Source: RGIG2707 sp045600065 (GTDB taxonomy: Bacteria > Bacillota > Clostridia > Peptostreptococcales > Anaerovoracaceae). Taken from it: a stretch of DNA of 25,197 nucleotides. The notes beneath the pieces were generated by a model. It was not told where the DNA came from. It did not search any database and worked only from the letters and a program-made list of their open reading frames with translations. Below, in pieces: positions 1 to 7,012 of this stretch. Positions within the stretch are counted from its first letter, which is position 1. The number at the start of each line of letters is the position of its first letter. The stretch is taken from the NCBI GenBank assembly GCA_045600065.1, contig JAZRXE010000090.1:1-25197 (forward strand). Reading direction: 5' to 3'. The position numbers and the translations under genes are program-made.

Positions 1-1343
1 TTCACCATATAATTTTCAGTGCTTTTCAGCACGCCCGGCATCACGTCTTTCTTCAGGTGAGCGACATATTCATCTATCAGCTTCTCCTGCTCCGCCGCAG
101 TAAGATCGGGAATGTTTTTCACCGTTACAAGAGGTGTATCATCCGCGACCTCCGCCTGCTGGTCGTAGGTCAGATCGAAAAATTCCGAAGCGTACTTTCT
201 GAAGCCGGCCTCAAGTGCGGTAACGGCGATTTCCGGATCCTCCGGGTGTTTGTCAATCACCTCAACGGCCATTGCCCGCCAGTCCTTTGAGGTCATCGGC
301 TTATGCCCGAAGCCCGTGAATCCTTCGTTATAATGGTGATAGACATATGCAATATCCTCCAGCTTGGTGGATGCCGCTTCCTCTGCGAAGGCGGTCAGCA
401 TCTTGTCGATGATGAGGACTCCGCCCATTCCGATCGACAGTGCACCGCTGCCTAAGGAAGTGAATCGCTCAGCCCAATATGTCGTGACCTTGCTGCCCAC
501 ATCCCTGATGAGATTGAGAACTTCACCCTTGTCCGCACCGCTTCCGGCGGTATCGTGGATCGCTGCTTCCATAAGGCTCTTGCATGTAGCGATGTAGCCT
601 ATGGCAGAAAACAGCGTCAGATTGGTGCCGGATATCTCAGTGCTCAGCCAGTCCGGAACATCGCCCAAAGTTGCTATGGTAATGGCATTGTCCAGCCTGT
701 CGGAGTAATCGAAAAACTTACTGCTCGCTTCGATCCCGAAGGCGGCAAGATCTGCCATGACACAGGGATCATCAGTCGCTATCCTCCGTGCAAAGCCCAG
801 AGCCCTGCCGGAGTCCATGGACATGCCCGAATCGAGAATATCTGTGATGTACGCGCTGCGCTTACCCTCATTCTTTACATAGAAGTCGCCGTAGCAGGAC
901 AAATGATCCGTGTAGATCACCAGCTCCTTCGCCTCTGCATCCACCAGGAACAGCACGTCCTCCCAGGCGCCGGTGGCATCGTTTTTATACTTTGCTCCCA
1001 CACAGCGGGCCGGATCCTGCCCTTCATCACAGTAGCCTGTATCGTAGGGTATGCGTATGGTGATGAAATCATCCAGCTGGTGCAGCTCGCCCAGAGAGAT
1101 GTCGTAGGCTTCGATTTTATAGCCTTCGTCTTTGTTCTCTTCCTCGGTCAGCCTGGCGACGGTCAGCTTGGCTTCGCCGTCCAGTACGTAATCGCCTGCC
1201 TCTACTGTAATGCCCTCGCCGGTGGTAACAGCGGTATTATCCGGCGAAAGAACATACTCCGCGGACGGAGCGCTGCCGCATCCGCTCAGCAGCGACAGCA
1301 CCAGAGACATTACTAAAAGCAAAGCAATTGCTCTTGTTTTCAT
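1..1343 (-). CDS. Putative lipoprotein, C-terminus cut by window edge
   Basis: An open frame of 447 codons runs off the left edge with no stop. The start is set by a strong AAGGAGG seven bases before the ATG. The first 22 residues form a lipoprotein signal: a Lys/Arg start, a Leu/Val-rich core and the lipobox L-S-G-C with Cys22 as the lipidated residue, so the protein should sit on the outer face of the membrane. Residues of about 45-150 look like a beta-sandwich module. It contains an IRIPYD strand and a YTDHLSCYG strand that I associate, from memory, with ZU5-like modules in clostridial surface proteins. The rest is mainly helical and I do not recognise it. It lies 39 bp after the MATE gene on the same strand, with no terminator seen between them, so cotranscription is likely. 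Function is unknown. Confidence 0.8.
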   Translation of the reverse strand, partial: MKTRAIALLLVMSLVLSLLSGCGSAPSAEYVLSPDNTAVTTGEGITVEAGDYVLDGEAKLTVARLTEEENKDEGYKIEAYDISLGELHQLDDFITIRIPYDTGYCDEGQDPARCVGAKYKNDATGAWEDVLFLVDAEAKELVIYTDHLSCYGDFYVKNEGKRSAYITDILDSGMSMDSGRALGFARRIATDDPCVMADLAAFGIEASSKFFDYSDRLDNAITIATLGDVPDWLSTEISGTNLTLFSAIGYIATCKSLMEAAIHDTAGSGADKGEVLNLIRDVGSKVTTYWAERFTSLGSGALSIGMGGVLIIDKMLTAFAEEAASTKLEDIAYVYHHYNEGFTGFGHKPMTSKDWRAMAVEVIDKHPEDPEIAVTALEAGFRKYASEFFDLTYDQQAEVADDTPLVTVKNIPDLTAAEQEKLIDEYVAHLKKDVMPGVLKSTENYMV

Positions 1344-1382
1344 GGGATAGCCTCCTTGTGAATATATGTATCTGATTTATTA

Positions 1383-2744
1383 TTACGCAGTCTTTTTAAG
1401 ATCCTCCTTGGGTACTGTCCAGTCCACCTTAAGGTAGTAGAACAGCAGAATAGACGCGCTCATCATCCAGGTGATGGGGTAGGCCCAGAAGACCACCTCT
1501 ATGCGGTTGATAATGGGCACCACCAGCTTGCAGATCAGCACACGGAACAGGCACCAGGTGGACAGGGTCACCAGCATTGGGATGGTGGAGCGTCCGGAGC
1601 CTCTCAGCACGGAGGTGCAGTTGTGGGTGATGGAGGTCAGGAAGAAGAAGGGAGCGCAGATGTGGATGCGCAGCGCGCCGCTGGCGATGGCCGCTTCCTC
1701 TGTGGTGTAGAAGCTCATAAGCTTCGGTGCAAAGATATAGATGACCACGCCCAGCAGAAGAGACAGGCTTGCTCCCAGGGTCAGGGTAAAGCGGGATCCC
1801 TTGCGGGCTCTTTCCTTTTCTCCGGCGCCCAGGTTCTGGCCCACGAAGGTGGCTGTGGCCTGGGGCAGGGTGCTGATGGGGATCAGGGCAAACTGTTCGA
1901 TCTTGGAGGCTGCGCCGAAGCCTGCAACGGCCATGGAGCCGAAGGTATTGACGCTGGACTGGATGAACACGTTGGAAAGAGATACCGCGCAGCTCTGGAA
2001 GCCTGCGGGCACGCCGTAGCCGAATATCATCTTAAGAAGGCCGAAGTCCATTCCCAGCTTGCTGAGCTGTATGTTATACACGTCGGTGGTGCGGAGCATG
2101 CGGCCCATGGCAAGGCAGGCGCTCAGAAACTGTGCCAGTATGGTGGCATAGGCAGCGCCGTCAACGCCCATATGCAGCCGTCCGATGAAGGCTATATCCA
2201 GAAACACGTTCAGCAGAGACGAAAAGACCAGATAATACAGGGGGTGCTTGGAATCGCCCAGGGCACGCATTATGCCCATGCAGGTGTTGTACATTACCAG
2301 GCCGACGATGCCGCCGAAGAAGATGCGCAGATACAGGATAGAATCGGCGATGATATCTTCGGGGGTGTGCATAAGGCTCAGGATGGACGGGGTAAAGAGC
2401 AGGCCTACGGCGGTCAGGAACAGGCTGGTTGCCAGACCCATGGTGATGTTGGTATGGATGGCTTTTTCCAGGTTCTCCTGGTCTTTGGCCCCGTAGAACC
2501 GTGATGTTATGATGCTGGCGCCGCTGGCTATGCCGGCAAAAAAGCTGACCAGCAGACCCACCAGATTGCCTGTGGCGCTGACTGCAGCCAGGGCCTGAGC
2601 GCCCAGCATGCGCCCTACGATCAATGCGTCGGTGGTGTTGTACAGCTGCTGGAAGAGCTGCCCCAGTATCATGGGGATGCAGAATTTGACTATGGTAGAG
2701 CCGATGGGCCCCTCCGTCATCCGTACGGTGTTCTTGGATGCCAT
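1383..2744 (-). CDS. MATE-family multidrug/cation antiporter
   Basis: A 453-residue integral membrane protein of the multidrug and toxic compound extrusion family, which exports drugs or metabolites in exchange for Na+ or H+. The N-terminus carries the family pattern: G-P-I followed by a first helix with the PMILGQLFQQLYNTTDALIVG segment, then a second helix around A-L-A-A-V-S-A-T-G-N. The length and about twelve hydrophobic segments fit a full-length transporter, and the sequence looks most like the DinF/NorM-like clostridial MATE group. The start is supported by a GGGAG seven bases upstream. The substrate cannot be told from sequence. A promoter at 2811-2839 lies about 70 bp upstream, and the lipoprotein gene follows closely downstream. 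Confidence 0.93.
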   Translation of the reverse strand: MASKNTVRMTEGPIGSTIVKFCIPMILGQLFQQLYNTTDALIVGRMLGAQALAAVSATGNLVGLLVSFFAGIASGASIITSRFYGAKDQENLEKAIHTNITMGLATSLFLTAVGLLFTPSILSLMHTPEDIIADSILYLRIFFGGIVGLVMYNTCMGIMRALGDSKHPLYYLVFSSLLNVFLDIAFIGRLHMGVDGAAYATILAQFLSACLAMGRMLRTTDVYNIQLSKLGMDFGLLKMIFGYGVPAGFQSCAVSLSNVFIQSSVNTFGSMAVAGFGAASKIEQFALIPISTLPQATATFVGQNLGAGEKERARKGSRFTLTLGASLSLLLGVVIYIFAPKLMSFYTTEEAAIASGALRIHICAPFFFLTSITHNCTSVLRGSGRSTIPMLVTLSTWCLFRVLICKLVVPIINRIEVVFWAYPITWMMSASILLFYYLKVDWTVPKEDLKKTA

Positions 2745-2810
2745 ATTGTTCTCCCGGGGTCTCTGCCCCTGCTTTCCGTCCTTACGGTCCTGTCAAGTGA
2801 TAATGTATAA

Positions 2811-2839
2811 AGTATACTCCGGTAAACAGATTTTAACAA
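2811..2839 (-). promoter_or_regulatory. Predicted sigma-A promoter for MATE-lipoprotein transcript
   Basis: On the minus strand TTGTTA (2834-2839) and TATACT (2811-2816) are separated by exactly 17 bp. Transcription would begin near 2804, giving a leader of about 60 nt. That leader contains two small hairpins, one with CCGT/ACGG arms and one with GGGG/CCCC arms just before the ribosome binding site. Confidence 0.5.
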
Positions 2840-3003
2840 TAACAACCGTATCTCCGGCGCATACGAGTGCTCCGATCAGGGTGGGTTCGATTGCCTGCGC
2901 CCCTTTAGGCCTGTGTATAGGCTTGTCAATCGCTAAGCGCCGACGCCCCGCCAGTCCTTTGGAATTGTCAAGAAAAGTGCAGTCAAGCTTCCGGCCCGAA
3001 CAA
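2840..3003. other. Intergenic stretch with nothing recognised
   Basis: This lies between the MATE promoter and the lepB remnant. It contains two TTGACA-like hexamers on the minus strand but no convincing partner -10 box, and a weak GCCT/AGGC hairpin. A plus-strand open frame crosses it, but it begins inside the antisense of the MATE gene and resembles nothing I know. Confidence 0.4.
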
Positions 3004-3198
3004 TCAATCGGAAAAATCTAAAGGCGTAATATACCGGAAGACCCTGCCGACGATGCACTCGCACGGGATCAGGCTGAATGCTCTGCTGTCGTTCGAGTTG
3101 TTGCGGTTATCTCCCATAAAAAAGACGCAGCCATCTTCGACTGTCACGGGCCCGAAATCGTGCCTGATATACGGCTCCTTCAGATAATCCTCCGCAAA
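3004..3198 (-). pseudogene. lepB: Signal peptidase I (LepB) C-terminal remnant
   Basis: Minus-strand translation gives 64 residues that read as the end of a type I signal peptidase: a D-Y-L-K-E-P-Y-I stretch, then D-F-G-P-V-T-V, then the family signature M-G-D-N-R-N-N-S-x-D-S-R, then I-V-G-R-V-F-R-Y before a TGA stop. The part of the family carrying the membrane anchor, the catalytic serine and the catalytic lysine is absent. The frame meets a stop codon at 3223-3225 and the Rnf terminator hairpin sits where the preceding codons should be. There is no start codon with a ribosome binding site. Some usual residues are changed: F-S-L replaces the common F-G-x after D-S-R. I infer a decayed fragment that cannot be an active peptidase. 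Confidence 0.8.
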
Positions 3199-3224
3199 AT
3201 AAAGCCCGGAATATCCGGGCTTTT
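3196..3224 (-). terminator. Rho-independent terminator of the rnf operon
   Basis: A perfect 10-bp inverted repeat (AAAGCCCGGA, loop TAT, TCCGGGCTTT) is followed on the minus strand by ATTTT. It lies about 135 bp after the rnfB stop codon. The opposite strand also has a short T run, so the hairpin could work both ways, but no plus-strand gene ends here. Confidence 0.75.
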
Positions 3225-3358
3225 AGCTTATCGCCGATAGACGATGAAGATTGGATTTTTATGTTGTAAGCGGTTTGTGTGCCTGGAGCTTTTCTGCACG
3301 GGGTCCGGACGCTTTGTGCTCGGACGGCCCGGCTGCGCGCTCAGCCACTCGCAGACTT

Positions 3359-4204
3359 TTATTTGTCAACCTGGGGCGCGTCCACCTTGATCACGGGTGC
3401 CTTGCCGGGCAGGGGGATCACATGGATGATGTGGCGCGGGCAGGCCTTGGCGCACATGGTGCAGCTCTTGCACTTGCTGTAGTCGATCACGGCGTGGTTG
3501 TTTTCGATGTGGATGGCGTCGAACTTGCAGGTCTTTTCGCACATGTGGCAGGCAATGCAGCCGGCCTTGCATGCGGCTATGGTGTTCTTGCCTATGTCAC
3601 AGGAGCTGCAGCCCACATAGACGCGGTTCTTCTTGGGCACCAGGTCGATGATCTTCTGGGGGCAGGCCTTTGCGCAGGCTCCGCAGCCTATGCACTTGTC
3701 TCTGTCCACACGGGATACGCCGTTGCAGACGGATATGGCGCCGGTGGGGCAGACCTTGGTGCAGTCGCCGAAGCCTATGCAGCCGAACTTGCAGGTGCCG
3801 GGGCCGGCAAAGAAGCCCTTGGCTCCGGCGCAGCTGAGATTGCCCTGGAATTCCATTTCGGGCTTGGTCACATCGGCAATGCCGGAGCACTTGACCACGG
3901 CTACCATCTCTTCCACATCGCCGGCTTCAACGCCTAAAACAGAGGCGATAGCCTTTGCCGCGGCAGCTCCGCCGGGCTTGCACATGTTGCAGGGAAGAGT
4001 TGGATCCGCAGCCAGGGCAGCGGCGTAATCGTCGCAGCCTGCAAAGCCGCAGCCTCCGCAGTTGGCGCCGGGCAGGCATTCTCTGATCTTTCCGGCGGTC
4101 TCGTTTTCGGGGACCGCAAAGAGCTTGCCGGCTATGGTCAGCACCACGGCGGAAATGAAAGCTATGACAACAGTCAGGATTACGGGAGTTGTAAATGCTT
4201 GCAT
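3359..4204 (-). CDS. rnfB: Rnf complex subunit B, polyferredoxin
   Basis: RnfB is the iron-sulfur subunit that takes electrons from reduced ferredoxin and passes them into the membrane part of the Rnf ferredoxin:NAD+ oxidoreductase. The 281-residue protein starts with one membrane helix (about 5-27). A [4Fe-4S] region follows with cysteines 43, 49, 52 and 57 (C-L-P-G-A-N-C-G-G-C-G-F-A-G-C). Further clusters are indicated by C-K-F-G-C-x-G-F-G-D-C-x-x-x-C-P (138-152), C-I-G-C-G-A-C-x-x-x-C-P (171-181), C-I-A-C-H-M-C (216-222) and C-K-S-C-T-M-C-x-x-x-C-P (245-255). Length and cluster pattern fit clostridial RnfB. It is the last gene of the operon, 12 bp after rnfA, the only rnf junction without an overlap. 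Confidence 0.97.
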   Translation of the reverse strand: MQAFTTPVILTVVIAFISAVVLTIAGKLFAVPENETAGKIRECLPGANCGGCGFAGCDDYAAALAADPTLPCNMCKPGGAAAAKAIASVLGVEAGDVEEMVAVVKCSGIADVTKPEMEFQGNLSCAGAKGFFAGPGTCKFGCIGFGDCTKVCPTGAISVCNGVSRVDRDKCIGCGACAKACPQKIIDLVPKKNRVYVGCSSCDIGKNTIAACKAGCIACHMCEKTCKFDAIHIENNHAVIDYSKCKSCTMCAKACPRHIIHVIPLPGKAPVIKVDAPQVDK

Positions 4205-4216
4205 AGATTTACCTCC

Positions 4217-4810
4217 TTACATTCCGAAGATGCCGTCTATCACACCGGAGAAGCCCATAAAGGACAGGCTCAGTATGGAAGCGGCTATCAGCGTGGATGC
4301 AACGCCCTTGAAGCATTCGGGATAATCGTTGTTTTCGATCCTGCCGCGAACGCCCGCAAAGAGGAACATCGAGAGCATGAATCCCAGGCCGGCTCCGAAG
4401 GAGTTCAGCAGGGAGGTGATATAATCGTAGCCTTCGGTGATGTTCAGCACGCATACGCCCAGAACGGCGCAGTTGGTGGTGATCAGGGGAAGGTAGACGC
4501 CCAGTGATTTATGCAGGGCGGGCAGGGATTTTTTCATAATGGTTTCTATCAGCTGAACCAGAGCCGCGATCACCAGAATGAATACCATAGTCTGCATATA
4601 GCCTATGCCGTTGGGGTCCAGCAGATAGGTCTGTATGGGCCAGGTCACGGCGGTGGCAAGCACCATTACGAAGATAACAGCCACAGACATTCCCATGGCG
4701 CTGTCCAGCTTCCTGGAAACACCGAGGAAGGGGCAGATGCCCAGGAACTTGACCAGAACGAAGTTGTTGGCCAGAACGGCTGTAAGTATTACCGCGAGCA
4801 TTTCTCTCAT
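4217..4810 (-). CDS. rnfA: Rnf complex subunit A, membrane electron-transfer subunit
   Basis: RnfA is one of the two homologous six-helix membrane subunits (with RnfE) forming the core of the Rnf ion pump. The 197-residue length is typical. The N-terminal L-A-N-N-F-V-L-V-K-F-L-G-I-C-P-F-L-G-V-S block is diagnostic. Cys26 (in G-I-C-P-F-L-G) and Cys114 (in T-T-N-C-A-V-L-G) match the conserved pair known to hold an intramembrane iron-sulfur cluster shared with RnfE. The start codon overlaps the rnfE stop codon in TAATG, indicating coupled translation. Confidence 0.97.
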   Translation of the reverse strand: MREMLAVILTAVLANNFVLVKFLGICPFLGVSRKLDSAMGMSVAVIFVMVLATAVTWPIQTYLLDPNGIGYMQTMVFILVIAALVQLIETIMKKSLPALHKSLGVYLPLITTNCAVLGVCVLNITEGYDYITSLLNSFGAGLGFMLSMFLFAGVRGRIENNDYPECFKGVASTLIAASILSLSFMGFSGVIDGIFGM

Positions 4811-5490
4811 TACCGGCAGCCTCCTTCCTCAACCTGGGAGCACATAGAGGCTCCGGGGCAGCCCATGCATTTGTTCTGCTGCTTTTCTCTGACCTTGCCG
4901 TTGGTGAGCTTGTTCATCAGGGCTATCATGCAGCCGAAGGTGAAGAAGCCGCCGGGAGCCAGAACGAACAGGCTCATGGGGCTTATGATCCCTGCGGTCA
5001 CATTCATTCCGAAAATGGTACCTGCGCCCAGAAGCTCTCTGACAGAGCCCATCAGGGTAAGGGCTATGGTGTAGCCCAGGCCCATGCCTATGCCGTCCAG
5101 TGCGGAATCAACGATGCTGTTCTTGCTGGCGAACATTTCGGCTCTGCCCAGAATGATGCAGTTTACGACTATCAGAGGAATGTACAGACCCAGGGCGCTG
5201 TCCAGTGCGGGCAGGTAGGCCTTGAGCAGGAACTGTACTATGGTCACAAAGGTCGAGATCACGACTATGTAGCAGGGTATGCGCACCTGATCGGGGATGA
5301 TCTTTTTAAGTGCGGAAATAAAGATGTTGGAGCAGGTCAGTACCACCAGAACGGAAAGACCCATACCTATGCCGTTGACTGCCTGAGTGGTGGTGGCCAG
5401 GGTGGGGCAGGTGCCTAGCACCAGGACCAGAATGGGGTTTTCCTTTATTATTCCGTTGGTGAGTATGCTCAGTTTGCTTTTGTTTTCCAT
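4810..5490 (-). CDS. rnfE: Rnf complex subunit E, with cysteine-rich C-terminal tail
   Basis: RnfE pairs with RnfA in the membrane core. The block I-K-E-N-P-I-L-V-L-V-L-G-T-C-P-T-L-A is diagnostic, with Cys28 and Cys111 (V-N-C-I-I-L-G-R-A-E) as the conserved intramembrane cluster ligands. At 226 residues it is a little longer than the core because of a soluble C-terminal tail containing Cys208, Cys211, Cys217 and Cys225 (C-x2-C-x5-C-x7-C). The tail could bind a metal or cluster. Both ends are TAATG overlaps, with rnfG upstream and rnfA downstream. Confidence 0.96.
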   Translation of the reverse strand: MENKSKLSILTNGIIKENPILVLVLGTCPTLATTTQAVNGIGMGLSVLVVLTCSNIFISALKKIIPDQVRIPCYIVVISTFVTIVQFLLKAYLPALDSALGLYIPLIVVNCIILGRAEMFASKNSIVDSALDGIGMGLGYTIALTLMGSVRELLGAGTIFGMNVTAGIISPMSLFVLAPGGFFTFGCMIALMNKLTNGKVREKQQNKCMGCPGASMCSQVEEGGCR

Positions 5491-6041
5491 TAATTTGCAC
5501 CTCCTAATTCCAGATACTGGAGCAGAGCAGTGCTTACGCAGCTGAATACGGCTCTGGAGGAGTAGCTGGCGCCTGTTACGGCCTGAATGTAGGTGGCAGA
5601 GCCGTCGGTCTTGTCATTGGTGACCTTTTCGGCTCCGGAATACTGGTCGGTGTAAGCGGGCAGGGTGGCCTTCTGGCCCAGACCCGGGGTCTCGTCCGCA
5701 GCCGAGGTGACCTTGACCTTGCTGATCTTTCCGGTGGAATCGATACCGGTCATGACGGTCACATCGCCGCCAAAGCCCTTGGATACACAGGTTATGACAT
5801 AGCCTGCGCCGTTTTTGGCCTTGTAGACCTCAGTCACTCCGTCGTAAAGCTGCGCGTCTGTGATCTGGGTGAATTCATCCGCGGCAGCCAGCACCTCTGC
5901 TCTGGAAGCGTTTGCGTTTTTTATCGCTATGGCCTCGATCTGGGGCAGGGTCACCTGATAGGTGACTGAAAGCAGCAGTGAAGCGACAAGGCATATGCAC
6001 ACCAGTACAGCTGTGGGAGCAAACATTTCTTTCTTGGACAT
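5490..6041 (-). CDS. rnfG: Rnf complex subunit G, flavoprotein with FMN-binding domain
   Basis: RnfG is a membrane-anchored subunit with an external FMN-binding domain, in which FMN is attached covalently by the ApbE flavin transferase. The 183-residue protein has one N-terminal helix (about 8-29), then a soluble domain with the usual G-Y-V-I-T-C-V-S-K-G-F-G-G-D-V segment and an E-T-P-G-L-G-Q-K motif (117-124). The attachment motif near the C-terminus reads Q-A-V-T-G-A-S (153-159) rather than the D-x-x-S/T-G-A-T form, so the acceptor would be Ser159 instead of threonine. It overlaps rnfD upstream and rnfE downstream by one base each. Confidence 0.95.
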   Translation of the reverse strand: MSKKEMFAPTAVLVCICLVASLLLSVTYQVTLPQIEAIAIKNANASRAEVLAAADEFTQITDAQLYDGVTEVYKAKNGAGYVITCVSKGFGGDVTVMTGIDSTGKISKVKVTSAADETPGLGQKATLPAYTDQYSGAEKVTNDKTDGSATYIQAVTGASYSSRAVFSCVSTALLQYLELGGAN

Positions 6042-7012
6042 TAGTTTGCGCCTCCCTTCGGAACACCGTTAAGCTTGGTGCGAGTAATTTCGTCGATATG
6101 AGGAGTGAGTATGTTCATCAGCAGGATGGCAAAGCTTACGCCCTCGGGGTAAGAAGCGAATATCCTGATTATCATGGTCAGGAAGCCGCAGCCTATGCCG
6201 AATATGACCTTGCCCTTGGTTGTGATGGGGCTTGTTACATAGTCGGTAGCCATAAAGATAGCACCCAGCATCACGCCGCCTGCGCATATGTGGAAGATGG
6301 GATCAAAGCCCAGAGCCATTGCGATCACGGCCACAGTGCCGATAAAGCATGCGGGGATGGTGGGCTCTATGACCTTTCTGTAGACCAGGTACAGGCCGCC
6401 CAGCAGAAGGGCAGCGGAGCTGATCTCGCCCATGGAGCCGTTTATAAGGCCCAGGAACATGTCCATGTTGGAGGGCACGGGCCTTGCGTTGGCAAACAGT
6501 GCCAGGGGAGTAGCGCCTGTTACTGCGTCGATTCCCGCTGCGGAAAGGATCACGGGGCTCATCTTATCTGTGATCATCCAGGTGGTCATGGGGGTCGCAA
6601 AGCCTACAAAGAGCACCAGACGGCCTACGATTGCGGGGTTTGCGAAGTTCTGGCCCAGACCTCCGAAGATCTGCTTGGTCACCACTATTGCGGCAAAGCA
6701 GCCTACGATGGCCATCCAGAAGGGGAAGTCTGCGGGCAGGTTCATGGCCAGGATCACTCCTGTGACCACGGCGCTCCAGTCTCCTATGGTCTGGGGTCTG
6801 TCCATAAGCTTTCTGCATGCCCATTCAAAGAACACGCAGGCTCCGGCGCAGACCAGTGTCAGCAGCAGGGATCTGATGCCGAAAACATAGATGGCTGCCA
6901 GCTGGGCGGGGGCCAGGGCGATCACCACGTCTCTCATTATGGAAGCGGTGTCCTGGGGGTTGTTGACATGAGGTGCGGCGGAAACTATAAGACCTCTGTG
7001 TATCTGGCTCAT
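6041..7012 (-). CDS. rnfD: Rnf complex subunit D, flavin-carrying membrane subunit
   Basis: RnfD is the large membrane subunit homologous to NqrB. It carries covalently bound FMN and is thought to take part in ion translocation. The 323-residue length is normal, with about nine or ten hydrophobic segments. The flavin-attachment motif D-A-V-T-G-A-T-P-L is intact at 162-170, with Thr168 the predicted FMN acceptor. Other family blocks include the N-terminal S-A-A-P-H-V and the G-G-L-G-Q-N-x-A-N-P-A segment (117-127). It starts inside the stop codon of rnfC (TAATG). Confidence 0.96.
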   Translation of the reverse strand: MSQIHRGLIVSAAPHVNNPQDTASIMRDVVIALAPAQLAAIYVFGIRSLLLTLVCAGACVFFEWACRKLMDRPQTIGDWSAVVTGVILAMNLPADFPFWMAIVGCFAAIVVTKQIFGGLGQNFANPAIVGRLVLFVGFATPMTTWMITDKMSPVILSAAGIDAVTGATPLALFANARPVPSNMDMFLGLINGSMGEISSAALLLGGLYLVYRKVIEPTIPACFIGTVAVIAMALGFDPIFHICAGGVMLGAIFMATDYVTSPITTKGKVIFGIGCGFLTMIIRIFASYPEGVSFAILLMNILTPHIDEITRTKLNGVPKGGAN

